NCBI RefSeq assembly: GCF_001629735.1
Contig: NZ_CP015224.1
Location: 4,588,001 to 4,652,000 of the forward strand
Direction of reading: 5' to 3'
DNA: 64,000 bases
Source of the DNA: Lysinibacillus sphaericus
GTDB taxonomy: Bacteria > Bacillota > Bacilli > Bacillales_A > Planococcaceae
Shown: positions 47,024 through 56,642 of the stretch, in pieces
How the letters are laid out: each line of letters begins with the position of its first letter
Numbering within the stretch: the first letter of the stretch is position 1
Translations under genes and position numbers: made by a program
The notes under the pieces: model-generated
What the model saw: only the letters and a program-made list of their open reading frames with translations
Told to the model about the DNA's origin: nothing
Databases searched by the model: none

Positions 47024-47773
47024 TTAATTAAAATTTTCAATTAATGCACGTCGAAGGTCGGGTTTCCAATATTTCCATGTATGATTGCCATCAAACTCGT
47101 CATAAAATATAGAAAACCCTTTATGAATCATAAGATCATGGAGCTGACGATTAGGTGTTAAAAAATCCTTCACAGATTTATCCATAGTGACTACTTGATC
47201 TTCACCCTTGCCAACTATATGGTAAATAGAAATGGCTGCTGGATCTTTGAAGTTTTCGACAGCCTTCAAAACTTCCTCATCCACGTATGGTGATTGTAGA
47301 ATAACCTTACCGAAAATACTTGGATACTTTAATGCGGCCATTAAGGAAGCTGTAGCAGCCATCGAATCTCCAATCACTCCGCGACTCATACCCATTTGAT
47401 ACGTGGAAAATTCGTTATCTAAATAAGGTACTAGCTCATGTGCTAAAAAGCGAAGGTAAGCTTCATGCTGCTCACCGCTAGGAATATATTTATGACGTCG
47501 ATCGTTAATATCTTTGTATGGAACAAATGCAATAATTAAATTTTCGATTTCATAGTCATCAATCAGTTCATCAGCTAGTTTTGTAATACCGCCAAGCTGG
47601 AAATAATCTTTACCATCCGATGCGATTAGAATGTTGTATTTATATAGTGGAGAATAATTTGCAGGAACATAAATATAGAGCTGTAATTCTTCCTGTAATG
47701 CTTCACTATAGAATGTTAAATCCTGTACTGTTCCCTTATCCAATGATGACACTCCTTCTTGTGTTTGTAACAA
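47024..47773 (-). CDS. yjcH: esterase family protein (YjcH-like)
   Basis: A 249-residue alpha/beta-hydrolase of the Fes/enterochelin-esterase-like type. Nucleophile elbow GDSMAATAS, the LYIYVPANYSPLYKYNILIASDG start, and FDGNHTWKYWKPD with the catalytic His are visible. It lies upstream of yjcG on the same strand. Substrate unknown. Confidence 0.85.
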   Translation of the reverse strand: MLQTQEGVSSLDKGTVQDLTFYSEALQEELQLYIYVPANYSPLYKYNILIASDGKDYFQLGGITKLADELIDDYEIENLIIAFVPYKDINDRRHKYIPSGEQHEAYLRFLAHELVPYLDNEFSTYQMGMSRGVIGDSMAATASLMAALKYPSIFGKVILQSPYVDEEVLKAVENFKDPAAISIYHIVGKGEDQVVTMDKSVKDFLTPNRQLHDLMIHKGFSIFYDEFDGNHTWKYWKPDLRRALIENFN

Positions 47774-47855
47774 AATTGTACCATATTACAAAAGTAAAGG
47801 TATAATAGGTTGGGCTAGCACTATACTAGCAATAAAATCGAAATGAGGGGTAGCT

Positions 47856-48437
47856 ATGCATAATAAAAGTATCCGTGTGCACTCTGATGAAGTAGCCAAG
47901 GCAGCACATGCTGCGTTAATTCGTAGAGGTGTAGCGATTGAGGATATCGCAAAAATTGTTTACGAAATGCAAAAAACCTATAATGAAGGTTTAACACTGG
48001 ATCATTGTGTTCATTCGGTTGAGCGTGTACTGCGTAAACGAGAAGTGCAACATGCACTTTTAGTAGGAATTGAATTAGATGAGCTAGCTGAGAAAAAATT
48101 ATTATCATCACCATTACAGCAAATTATTGAATCTGATGAAGGCTTATTTGGTGTGGATGAAACGATCGCACTAGGATCTGTATTTACATATGGCAGCATT
48201 GCAGTAACTACTTTTGGTCATTTAGACAAGCAAAAAATTGGGATTATTAAAAAATTAGATACAGAGCCTGGGCATCACGTTAATACGTTTTTAGATGATT
48301 TAGTTGGCAGTATCGCGGCTTCTGCAGCATCTCGCATTGCTCATCGTATGCGTGATTTAGAGGAAGAGGGCGAAACATTTGCAGATATCGAGCCAGAAGA
48401 GCTAGGACCAAAACCAAAATCACATAATGAAATATAA
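47856..48437 (+). CDS. phosphatidylglycerophosphatase A-like protein (YutG-like)
   Basis: A 193-residue PgpA-family protein. It has the YutG-type N-terminal region (ALIRRGVAIEDIAKIVYEMQ) and the core GLFGVDETIALGSVFTYGSIAVTTFGHLDK. The family removes phosphate from phosphatidylglycerophosphate, but YutG-type members are soluble and their role is less certain. Start ATG follows TGAGGGG. Confidence 0.85.
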   Translation: MHNKSIRVHSDEVAKAAHAALIRRGVAIEDIAKIVYEMQKTYNEGLTLDHCVHSVERVLRKREVQHALLVGIELDELAEKKLLSSPLQQIIESDEGLFGVDETIALGSVFTYGSIAVTTFGHLDKQKIGIIKKLDTEPGHHVNTFLDDLVGSIAASAASRIAHRMRDLEEEGETFADIEPEELGPKPKSHNEI

Positions 48438-48490
48438 AATGAGTTTCTACTATAAAAAAAGAGCCTTTTACAATATGGAGAAGGGTAGAC

Positions 48491-48528
48491 AAAAGCCATT
48501 GAGTTTTATTCTCAATGGCTTTTCTCAT
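48491..48528. terminator. bidirectional terminator between the PgpA-like gene and the ABC operon
   Basis: Perfect stem AAAAGCCATTGAG (48491-48503) / CTCAATGGCTTTT (48511-48523) between convergent genes. Confidence 0.85.
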
Positions 48529-48572
48529 TTTTATCCTAACTATAAAGAAGACTCATATAACATCACTTGATA

Positions 48573-50384
48573 TTACTTTTTATCGTTATAAGCTTTTAAA
48601 AATTCTTTTACTTTTTCGCTATTTGCTTCGAGTTTTAACCCAGTGTCAATTAAAGGAGATACAGTTGATACGGCAGGTTTTTTATTGCCTTGGTAATAGC
48701 TAATGAACTCGTCTTGGTTGATGGAGTACAAAATCGCTTTACGTAAATCAGCTGAATCGGAAACTGCACGACCAGATGTATTCATTTGTAAATAAGAAAC
48801 AGCATTGCTATCGGCTGTATTTAAAGTTAATTTATCGTCTGAATTCACAATATCTAGCTTTGTTTCTGGAACTGTTTGAAGAACATGAATTTCTCCATTC
48901 CGTAATGCTGATAAAGCACTATCAACATCAGAGATGAAACGAACATTGATTTTTGAAATTTTTGGTTCATACTCACTACCAGCACGGTATGCAGGGTTTT
49001 TCACAAATTGTGCTTCATAATCATTTTTCTTTACTAAAATATAAGGACCACTTGCATAAAGCTGGTTGTTAAAAGTTGCAGAACCTTCAGTTACCGTAGC
49101 TTGATCACCATAGGCAATATCTTTGTCAGGGTTATAGTTAGCTACATCATACGTATTTATACTTGTTACTTGCTTTTCAGATACAATACCACCAGATTGG
49201 TGTGCTAAATAATTTAACACTTGTGGAAATGGTGTTGGTGTTGTAATTTTAACGACTTGATATGAACCAGAAGCATTGTTAACAGCCCCTTTGTCCTTTG
49301 CTAATTGCGCTACAGAGGCAGGGAGATTTTGTGATAATGCTTCGAGAACTGTTTGATCAGAGCCAGATACTTTTTTATTTTGTAATTCAGCTAAATCTGA
49401 AACAATCTCTACAGTTTCAATATTTTCATGGATACTATAAGTACGGTGATCTGGTACTGAATTAGCGTCTTTAGCACGGTTTAATGAGAATACCACATCT
49501 TCAGCAGACACTAAATCACCTGTATCAACAGCTGCGCCATCTTTCACTGCTGCGAAATGAATATCGTCGCGTAAAATAAAGTAATAGTCTTGATTGCCTT
49601 CTGCCATAACATGGTTATAAGATAATGAACCATCTGAAACAACGTCATCAGTGTCTGTTAAATTAACAAGACGAACATACATATTTGTATTTAATGTATT
49701 GATGGAACCATCATTCCCTTTAATCGGATCTAGAGAAGTTAGAGAGTTAATTGTTTGGTGTAAAATTAATGGTTCAGTAGCATTTTTAGCTGAATCATTA
49801 AATTCGATTTGTTCCCATACTTGCGCACGAGATTTTGGTAAATGAACTGTTTTAGGGTTTACTAGCTCTGAGTAGATTCCCTGATACTTATTGGAAATAT
49901 ATAAAGGTGCAATATAAGCTTGATCAAATACTAATAATTGCTCTAAATCTTTATATTTAGCCGCTGCTTCTTCTCCAGTTAATGTACTAGCCTCATCGAT
50001 TAGGGCATCTAATTTTGAATCTGCAACAACACTGTAATCTCCACCAGTTTTAAATAATCCACGAACAGCATAGTCCGGGTTACCGGTTACTGTCGTCCAG
50101 CTTGAAAGAGCAAGATCATAGTTGCCTGCTTCTTTTTGGGCAGAGAATGAACCGTAATCTGGTTGAATATTAAGCTTTACATCAAAACCGTTTTTTACTA
50201 ATTGGTCTCGAACAATATTCATATCTTCTTCAGAAGCTGCCATGCCTAATACTTCAATGGCTACTTTGCCCTTGCTCTTGTCACTATCTTTTGAATCTTT
50301 ATTTCCTTCTACGTCAGTTTTCGTCTGTACACAGCCAGCTAAAGCTAATACTGCGACGAATAAAAATACAAGTAATTTCTTCAT
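48573..50384 (-). CDS. ABC transporter peptide-type substrate-binding lipoprotein, circularly permuted
   Basis: A 603-residue lipoprotein (lipobox LALAGC, Cys18; D/K/S-rich linker 22-38). The domain order of the SBP_bac_5/DppA family is swapped. Residues ~40-195 match the family's C-terminal part (LVKNGFDVKLNIQPDYGSF, YDLALSSWTT, LDALIDEASTLTGEEAAAKYKDLEQLLVFDQAYIAPLYI). Residues ~204-603 match its N-terminal part (INSLTSLDPIKGNDG, FILRDDIHF, SAEDVVFSLNRAKD, LYASGPYILVKKND, VRFISDVDSALSALRNGEIHV, DLRKAILYSINQDEFISYY). The protein ends where the usual family continues into the first block. All segments look intact, so this is a permutation, not decay. It is encoded after two permeases. Confidence 0.85.
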   Translation of the reverse strand: MKKLLVFLFVAVLALAGCVQTKTDVEGNKDSKDSDKSKGKVAIEVLGMAASEEDMNIVRDQLVKNGFDVKLNIQPDYGSFSAQKEAGNYDLALSSWTTVTGNPDYAVRGLFKTGGDYSVVADSKLDALIDEASTLTGEEAAAKYKDLEQLLVFDQAYIAPLYISNKYQGIYSELVNPKTVHLPKSRAQVWEQIEFNDSAKNATEPLILHQTINSLTSLDPIKGNDGSINTLNTNMYVRLVNLTDTDDVVSDGSLSYNHVMAEGNQDYYFILRDDIHFAAVKDGAAVDTGDLVSAEDVVFSLNRAKDANSVPDHRTYSIHENIETVEIVSDLAELQNKKVSGSDQTVLEALSQNLPASVAQLAKDKGAVNNASGSYQVVKITTPTPFPQVLNYLAHQSGGIVSEKQVTSINTYDVANYNPDKDIAYGDQATVTEGSATFNNQLYASGPYILVKKNDYEAQFVKNPAYRAGSEYEPKISKINVRFISDVDSALSALRNGEIHVLQTVPETKLDIVNSDDKLTLNTADSNAVSYLQMNTSGRAVSDSADLRKAILYSINQDEFISYYQGNKKPAVSTVSPLIDTGLKLEANSEKVKEFLKAYNDKK

Positions 50385-50396
50385 AGGTACCTCCAG

Positions 50397-51893
50397 TTAA
50401 TTTGTTTTTGGATCTAAAGCATCTCGTAAGCCATCTCCTAAGAAGTTAAAGGAGAGGACAAGAAGCATAATACCAAGACCTGGGAAAATCGCAACATAAG
50501 AATGAGTTTCCAGGTACGTACTACCAACTTTTAAAATATTGCCCCATTCCGGGATGTGAGGTTCAATACCAAGCCCTAAAAAACTTAAACTACTTGTTGA
50601 AATAACTGCTCCACCAATTGTTAGTGTTGCTTTGACAATCATAGGTGCTAATGAATTAGGAACAATGTGCTTGAAAATAATAGCCGCATCAGATGCTCCC
50701 AAAGCTCTGGCAGATTCAACAAATTCATAATTTGCTAATTGCATGACATTTGCTCGCATGGTACGTGCATAGGTTGGGATTGCCCCCACACTAAGTGCAA
50801 TAATGAGATTGATCGTGTTAGCACCAAATGCAGCAATAATAGCAATGGCCAACAAAATGCCCGGAATAGCATATAAAATATCTAGGCTTCGCATGATGAC
50901 ATTGTCAGTTGTTTTTCCGTAATAGCCGGAAAATGCCCCTAACGCACCTCCGACTAACGCAGGAATAATCGTTGAGAAAAATCCGACGATTAATGAAATA
51001 CGTGCCCCAAATACAATACGGGAGAATAAATCTCGCCCATAATTATCTGTGCCTAGAGGATATTCTAATGAAGGTGTTTGCAGCAGAGCACCGTAGTTAT
51101 TTTCTGTAGCAAAGTCATAGTCAAAGGTCCAAGTGCTTGTGACAGACAATGAAAACATAAAGATAATGAAAAATAACCCGAATACAGCCATCGTATTACG
51201 TAAAATCTTTTCCCATATTTTTTGCCACTTTTCAATAGAAGAAGGGTTTGCCCTTCTAGCCTTTTGAATAAGACTATAACCTAGTAATGTAGCAAATAGA
51301 TTACCAGTGAAAGTAGCCAATAGTAATAAAACACCTGGAATAAGCATCCATCTTGGGGCCGCTGTAGGTGTGACAAACTTAACGCATAAAATGGTCATCA
51401 CGATATAAATAAGCGCAAGTATGAAGAAAACACCCATCGCCAGTAAAAAGGTATCAGTTACATATGGTTTAAATAAGTTCAATGCTGCAATACCAATGAT
51501 GAATAATTGTGTAATAAAGGCATAAGCAGCAAACGTATATTCGGCAGTCTTTCTTGTGGACACAAGCATAAACGCAAATGATGTAGAAAAAATATTGCCA
51601 GAAAGAACTGTTAATAATAGCGGATAGCCGAAAATACGAGTGCTTCTTTGGATCTCACCAAACTTTGCTAAATCCCTTTTTATTCGTAAATTTACAAAAG
51701 CCACATAGATCGTAGTAATGGCATAAATAACAAAGAATAGTAGTACAATGGGTCGCCAGCTATGGGTAGAAAAATTATAGCTATAGGCTAGAAACAATAA
51801 AGAAAACAGTAAGGAAAAGACAAAGGTAAAATGAGAATTGACATATTCCTGTGTAATCTTCAAGAGTAGTTTGACATGTAAGATGTTTTTCAC
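50397..51893 (-). CDS. ABC transporter permease, OppC/DppC-like with six extra N-terminal membrane segments
   Basis: A 498-residue permease. The C-terminal ~265 residues are a standard OppC core (YPLGTDNYGRDLFSRIVFGARISL; EAA loop EFVESARALGASDAAIIFKHIVPNSLAPM). The first ~230 residues carry about six additional hydrophobic segments not normal for OppC (~300 residues). It lies between the permuted binding protein and the OppB-like gene; spacing is 12-13 bases, so all are in one operon. Confidence 0.85.
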   Translation of the reverse strand: MKNILHVKLLLKITQEYVNSHFTFVFSLLFSLLFLAYSYNFSTHSWRPIVLLFFVIYAITTIYVAFVNLRIKRDLAKFGEIQRSTRIFGYPLLLTVLSGNIFSTSFAFMLVSTRKTAEYTFAAYAFITQLFIIGIAALNLFKPYVTDTFLLAMGVFFILALIYIVMTILCVKFVTPTAAPRWMLIPGVLLLLATFTGNLFATLLGYSLIQKARRANPSSIEKWQKIWEKILRNTMAVFGLFFIIFMFSLSVTSTWTFDYDFATENNYGALLQTPSLEYPLGTDNYGRDLFSRIVFGARISLIVGFFSTIIPALVGGALGAFSGYYGKTTDNVIMRSLDILYAIPGILLAIAIIAAFGANTINLIIALSVGAIPTYARTMRANVMQLANYEFVESARALGASDAAIIFKHIVPNSLAPMIVKATLTIGGAVISTSSLSFLGLGIEPHIPEWGNILKVGSTYLETHSYVAIFPGLGIMLLVLSFNFLGDGLRDALDPKTN

Positions 51894-51906
51894 AGGTGAT
51901 CCTCCT

Positions 51907-53337
51907 TTAAGACTTCTTCATTTTCGAGCGAATGCGTGGATCAAAAAAGGCATACATGATATCAATCAATAAATTGACAATGGAAATCGTTATAGCGATA
52001 TAAACAACGCCTCCAAGGATTGCGGGAATATCAGGAATAAATTGTTTATCAACAATATAGCTACCAATCCCACTAATATTGAACACCTTTTCTGTAACAG
52101 ATGCGCCTCCCAACATACCTCCAAAAAGAAGTCCAATCACCGTAATAATAGGAATCATGGCATTACGAATGGCATGTTTTGAAATTACTTTAAATTCATT
52201 CAAGCCTTTTGCTTTAGCTGTAATAATGTAATCCTCGTGAATCACCTCAAGCATACTAGACCTTGTCATCCTGGCTATGGATGCCGTAATGGATGTCCCC
52301 AAGACAATAACTGGCATAATAAGGGATAACCAATTTTGGGGGTTATAGGTCGCTGGAAACCATTGTAGCTTTAACGCGAACGTTAAAATAAAGATTAAAC
52401 CTTGCCAAAAGCTTGGAATGGATAAACCAATTAAAGCAATAAACATAAAGGTATAATCCAAATACGAATTTGGACGAACCGCTGAAATAATACCTACTGG
52501 AATGGCGATAGCAATCGCCATTAACAGTGATAATACGGCTATTTCAAGTGTGACAGGAAATTTATTTGTAATGCTGTGCGTAATATCTTCTTTACCTGCA
52601 AAGGATGTGCCTAAGTCAAAAGTAAATAGGCCAGATAGTGAATGCCATAATTGAGATAAATAAGGTTGATCCAAACCATGAATGCGATTAAAGTTGGCGA
52701 TTTGCTCTGCTGTCGCTTCAACACCGAGCAAGTTTCTGGCTGGATCGAAAGGTGATAGATACAAAATTGTAAACACTAACGTTGCCACTCCAACAATGAC
52801 AATGAAGCTTTGTAAAATTCTTTCAATGATAAATTGCAAAAACGGGTTCGCACATAAGATTAGCACGACATAAAATAAAACAGCTGGTAGAAAGGTAAGA
52901 GCTACAAAATATTTGTTTTTCAGTTGCTGATTAAAAAATTGATCATAAGTTAATGGTTGTATACCTTCATTTTGTAAATCTTGGTCCACTAGCTGTTGAA
53001 GCCTTTGTTTGGCTAATTCATTAGCAGTTTGCTGTATTTGCGATGATGACGCAGCCTCTTGAAAAAATGAAGCTTTTGCTATTTCTTGCTGTTCAAATGA
53101 TTGCTGCCAATGTGCAAATAAACCATTTTCTAAGTAATATTGACTACGCAATTCAAAAGCCTGATCATAAGTATTTGAATGTTTCTTATTCCGATAGATA
53201 AAGTATGTAAATGGATGAACCAAAATACTTAAAAGGAAAAGTAGTATATTGTAAGGCTTTTGGTGCATTAGTTTTTGATAAACCATAGAAAAGAACATAA
53301 ATTCCTTAGGTTTTAAATGATTTTTTGAAGTAACCAT
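51907..53337 (-). CDS. ABC transporter permease, OppB/DppB-like with N-terminal insertion domain
   Basis: A 476-residue permease. The OppB core begins near residue 165 (FIIERILQSFIVIVGVATLVFTILYLSPFDPA; EAA loop EVIHEDYIITAKAKGLNEFKVISKHAIRNAMIPI). In front is an extension with two membrane segments (about 29-49 and 145-165) around a Gln-rich soluble stretch of ~90 residues. Ordinary OppB has ~310 residues. It is the first gene of the minus-strand operon and is divergent from the ATPase gene. Confidence 0.85.
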   Translation of the reverse strand: MVTSKNHLKPKEFMFFSMVYQKLMHQKPYNILLFLLSILVHPFTYFIYRNKKHSNTYDQAFELRSQYYLENGLFAHWQQSFEQQEIAKASFFQEAASSSQIQQTANELAKQRLQQLVDQDLQNEGIQPLTYDQFFNQQLKNKYFVALTFLPAVLFYVVLILCANPFLQFIIERILQSFIVIVGVATLVFTILYLSPFDPARNLLGVEATAEQIANFNRIHGLDQPYLSQLWHSLSGLFTFDLGTSFAGKEDITHSITNKFPVTLEIAVLSLLMAIAIAIPVGIISAVRPNSYLDYTFMFIALIGLSIPSFWQGLIFILTFALKLQWFPATYNPQNWLSLIMPVIVLGTSITASIARMTRSSMLEVIHEDYIITAKAKGLNEFKVISKHAIRNAMIPIITVIGLLFGGMLGGASVTEKVFNISGIGSYIVDKQFIPDIPAILGGVVYIAITISIVNLLIDIMYAFFDPRIRSKMKKS

Positions 53338-53458
53338 GCATTTCCTCCAAGCGTTAATAAAATATTCAACACTATATTGTATAATTCCTATCAGTATTGT
53401 AAAGTATGGATTATAGTTGAAAGTAAGTCAATCACAAATTTCAAAAAGGATGGGTCGA

Positions 53459-55198
53459 ATGAGCGAAAAGCTTTTAGAAATCAATAATCTTCGCGTTTCC
53501 TTTATCACTGGGGAGACAGAGTTTGAAGCTGTAAAAGATGTAAACTTCCATCTAAATAAAGGTGAAACACTCGGAATTGTAGGTGAATCTGGGAGCGGAA
53601 AAAGTGTAACAGCACGTTCCATTATGCGCTTATTACCATCTCCACCTTCATTTTTAAAATCGGGTAATATTATATTTAAAGGTCAGGAGTTAACGGAATT
53701 AGCGGAAAAACAAATGGAAACAATTCGTGGAAAAGATATTAGCATGATTTTTCAGGATCCTATGACATCTACAAACCCTACTATAAGAATAGGAGATCAA
53801 GTGGCTGAAAGTTTAATCAAGCATCAATCTATGTCAAAGACCGAAGCCTACACAAAAACCATTGAATTATTAAAACTTGTTGGCATTCGTGATGCAGAAG
53901 AGCGTTATCGACAATATCCACATGAATTTTCAGGTGGTATGCGACAACGTGTAATGATAGCTATGGCACTTGCATGTAATCCATCACTGCTGATTGCGGA
54001 TGAGCCAACGACTGCATTGGATGTAACCATTCAAGCCCAAATTTTGAAATTGATGCGAGATATGCAAAAGAAAATGGGCACATCTATTATTTTAATTACA
54101 CATGATTTAGGCGTCGTTGCTGGTATGTGTGATCGTCTCATTGTCATGAAAGAAGGAGAAATTGTTGAACAAGGGACGACGGAAGAGATTTTTGCGAATG
54201 CGCAACATCCATATACCCAAAAATTATTGAATGCGCTACCAAAACTACATGAAAAAAAGCAGCCAAAAGAAATTTCCAATATCCAACCAGGTATTGACCC
54301 AAATAAACCTTTGATAGAAGTCACACATCTGTCAAAGGAATTTTCATTAGGCAAAGGCCAAACATTAAGAGCTGTCAATGATTTATCGTTTCATATACTT
54401 CCAGGGGAAACTTTAGGCTTAGTAGGCGAATCAGGATCAGGTAAATCTACCACAGGCCGAACTATTCTACAGCTTCATCAACCTACTAATGGAGAAGTTT
54501 TATACCAGGGGATTCCTGTCACGAGACTAACGAAAAAGCAATTGAAGGCGATGCGTCGCCATATGCAAATTATTTTTCAAGACCCCTATTCATCGTTAAA
54601 TCCTCGAAAAAAAATCTTAGATATTATTGGGGAAGCTCTTGATATTCATGGCCTAGTGAAGTCACATGATGAAAGACTAGGACGAGTGGAGGAACTGCTT
54701 GAGCTTGTTGGTTTGAAGAAAGAACATGCTATGCGCTATCCACATGAATTTTCTGGAGGTCAACGACAACGGATTGGGATTGCGAGAGCATTAGCGGTCG
54801 AGCCCAATTTTATAGTTTGTGATGAACCATTATCGGCCCTAGACGTATCCATTCAAAAACAAATTGTGGATTTACTAAAGGAATTACAACAAAAGCTTGG
54901 GTTGACGTATTTATTTATTGCACATGATTTATCGATGGTGAAGCATATTAGTGATCGGGTAGCAGTTATGTATGCGGGGAAAATTGTAGAATTGGCTGAA
55001 AGTGAAGAGCTATATGCAAACCCACAGCATCCCTATACACGTGCACTATTACAATCCATTCCAATTCCCGATCCAGCGATTGAAAAGCAGAAATATAGTG
55101 ATGCTGAAAATACAGACGACGTGAAAGTTCACTACGAGGTAGAAAATAGCCAGCTGGTAGAGGTTTCTCCAAATCATTGGGTAGCCGTTTCAACATGA
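53459..55198 (+). CDS. ABC transporter ATP-binding protein, fused OppD-OppF type
   Basis: A 579-residue protein with two complete ATPase domains: [12 protein letters not shown] with FSGGMRQR (first) and [12 protein letters not shown] with FSGGQRQR (second), each with Walker B ([24 protein letters not shown]). Each has the OppD/F C-terminal AQHPYTQ or PQHPYTR segment. A single gene replaces the usual oppD/oppF pair. ATG at 53459 is preferred, with AAAGGA 8 bases upstream; a TTG at 53417 opens the frame earlier. Divergent from the permease operon but certainly its partner. Confidence 0.9.
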   Translation: MSEKLLEINNLRVSFITGETEFEAVKDVNFHLNKGETLGIVGESGSGKSVTARSIMRLLPSPPSFLKSGNIIFKGQELTELAEKQMETIRGKDISMIFQDPMTSTNPTIRIGDQVAESLIKHQSMSKTEAYTKTIELLKLVGIRDAEERYRQYPHEFSGGMRQRVMIAMALACNPSLLIADEPTTALDVTIQAQILKLMRDMQKKMGTSIILITHDLGVVAGMCDRLIVMKEGEIVEQGTTEEIFANAQHPYTQKLLNALPKLHEKKQPKEISNIQPGIDPNKPLIEVTHLSKEFSLGKGQTLRAVNDLSFHILPGETLGLVGESGSGKSTTGRTILQLHQPTNGEVLYQGIPVTRLTKKQLKAMRRHMQIIFQDPYSSLNPRKKILDIIGEALDIHGLVKSHDERLGRVEELLELVGLKKEHAMRYPHEFSGGQRQRIGIARALAVEPNFIVCDEPLSALDVSIQKQIVDLLKELQQKLGLTYLFIAHDLSMVKHISDRVAVMYAGKIVELAESEELYANPQHPYTRALLQSIPIPDPAIEKQKYSDAENTDDVKVHYEVENSQLVEVSPNHWVAVST

Positions 55199-55515
55199 TG
55201 GCTGTCATATTATAGGACAATAGAGACAGGTAGCAGGTTTCTACTGAAATGAACAACCTTTAATTAAACTATATTAAAGCATAGGATGGAATATCTACAT
55301 TACATGTACATATTTATTTGCATAAATAAAATGTAGTTGCATATAATGGAAATTCTTTAATACATTCAAAGAATTATAGAAAAATATATATTTGTTACAA
55401 GGGGATTATGTAGTGACTGTACATAATCTTTTTGATTTAGAATAATTTTGAATCTATATAAAAAGGGCTAGGACATGTTATTATTAGTGTAAATAAATAG
55501 CTGAGGGAGATAAAA
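55199..55515. other. intergenic region between the ATPase gene and the 26-residue peptide gene
   Basis: AT-rich, about 315 bases. It contains a stem GATTATGT (55404-55411) / ACATAATC (55421-55428) followed by a short T run, probably the terminator of the ATPase gene. The rest (up to GAGGGAGA at 55503-55510) should hold the promoter of the small peptide gene, which I could not fix. Confidence 0.55.
55404..55435 (+). terminator. probable terminator of the ABC ATPase gene
   Basis: Eight-base-pair stem with a nine-base loop and a five-base T run; modest strength. Confidence 0.55.
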
Positions 55516-55596
55516 GTGAAACAATCAGATATTAAAACGCTAATAACTAGTGGAACAATTATTTTGGCTGTTGTTTTATATTTAATATTTAAATAA
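55516..55596 (+). CDS. 26-residue single-span membrane peptide
   Basis: GTG start with a GAGGGAGA ribosome binding site 5 bases upstream, 26 codons, and its own terminator at 55607-55642. The product is a short polar N-terminus (MKQSDIKTLITSG) followed by one hydrophobic segment (TIILAVVLYLIF) ending in Lys. I do not recognise the family. The individual ribosome binding site and terminator argue it is a genuine gene. A regulatory peptide, membrane-protein partner or type-I-toxin-like peptide are possibilities. Confidence 0.6.
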   Translation: MKQSDIKTLITSGTIILAVVLYLIFK

Positions 55597-55606
55597 ATAT
55601 ATGTAT

Positions 55607-55646
55607 AAAAGTCTTCAGTTGTTACAATGACTGAAGGCTTTTAATT
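55607..55646 (+). terminator. terminator of the small peptide gene
   Basis: Stem AAAAGTCTTCAGT (55607-55619) / ACTGAAGGCTTTT (55630-55642) with one G-U pair. Confidence 0.75.
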
Positions 55647-55760
55647 TCAATACAGGAGTATTATAAAAGGTAGGAAGGAAGCTATTTATAGGAAAATTAG
55701 TTAACGGAGGAGATTTTTTAATTTTAATAGGGGATATTAATTAGAAAGTAGCGTGTAAAT

Positions 55761-56576
55761 TTGAAGAAAATTATTTTTGCTTTATTCATTTCTACATTGG
55801 TTTTGAATGCATGCACAGAAGAAACTAGTACGAATATCATTAAGACTGACGATATAGAAGATCTAATATCTTCAACGATAGAAAATGCAGAGAAACACGA
55901 TGTAAGTCAGTTTGAAGAATATGAACTAGAAAGTGTCATTGACGGCGACACAATACGAATAAAATATAATGGAAGCTCTGAAAAAGTTCGTTTTTTACTT
56001 GTTGATACCCCGGAAACTAATCATGAGACACTAGGAGAGCAACCATACGGACCAGAAGCTAAAGAATTTACTAAACAACTATTAGCTGGTCAAGATACAG
56101 TCTATTTAGAGTTTGACGTTTCTTATCGTGATAAATATAAAAGACTACTTGCCTATATTTATACCAAAGAAGGTATAAGTGTTCAGGAGCAGTTGTTAAA
56201 AAATGGATTAGCACGTGTAGCATATATATATAATCCAAATACTAAGCATGTAGATTGGTTTAAATCGATTCAAAAAATTGCACAACAATCAGCTATTGGG
56301 ATATGGTCAGTTGAAGACTATGTAACAAATCGTGGATACGATAAAGATGTATACGATGCTGCCATAAAAGAAGGAAACCAGTCTAACATAGCTGAGGATA
56401 AATCGAATACCAATAACAAGAAGGACAGGTGCGAAATCAAAGGAAATATTAATTCCAAAGGTAACAAAATTTATCATATGCCAGGGCAACGGGACTATGA
56501 TAATACAGTAGCTGAGGAGATGTTCTGCACTGAAGAAGAAGCAGAAGCCGCTGGGTTTATTCCAGCTAAGCAATAA
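55761..56576 (+). CDS. staphylococcal-nuclease-like lipoprotein
   Basis: A 271-residue lipoprotein (VLNAC, Cys near 18) with an SNc domain (about 50-190). The ESVIDGDTIRIKYNG start and VRFLLVDTPE, PYGPEAKEFT and DKYKRLLAYIY carry equivalents of the catalytic Arg35, Glu43 and Arg87 of staphylococcal nuclease. A C-terminal ~50-residue domain (CEIKGNINSKGNKIYHMPGQRDYDN, two Cys) recurs in secreted nucleases and other proteins. It starts at TTG with a poor ribosome binding site. Likely a cell-surface nuclease. Confidence 0.82.
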   Translation: MKKIIFALFISTLVLNACTEETSTNIIKTDDIEDLISSTIENAEKHDVSQFEEYELESVIDGDTIRIKYNGSSEKVRFLLVDTPETNHETLGEQPYGPEAKEFTKQLLAGQDTVYLEFDVSYRDKYKRLLAYIYTKEGISVQEQLLKNGLARVAYIYNPNTKHVDWFKSIQKIAQQSAIGIWSVEDYVTNRGYDKDVYDAAIKEGNQSNIAEDKSNTNNKKDRCEIKGNINSKGNKIYHMPGQRDYDNTVAEEMFCTEEEAEAAGFIPAKQ

Positions 56577-56598
56577 AATCAAGTATTTCTGCTCCTAT

Positions 56599-56642
56599 AA
56601 AATATCTGAGTCAGGTAACCCCTGTGCTCAGATATTTTTTTT
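56599..56642 (+). terminator. terminator after the nuclease gene
   Basis: Stem AAAATATCTGAG (56599-56610) / CTCAGATATTTT (56627-56638), then T. Confidence 0.8.
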
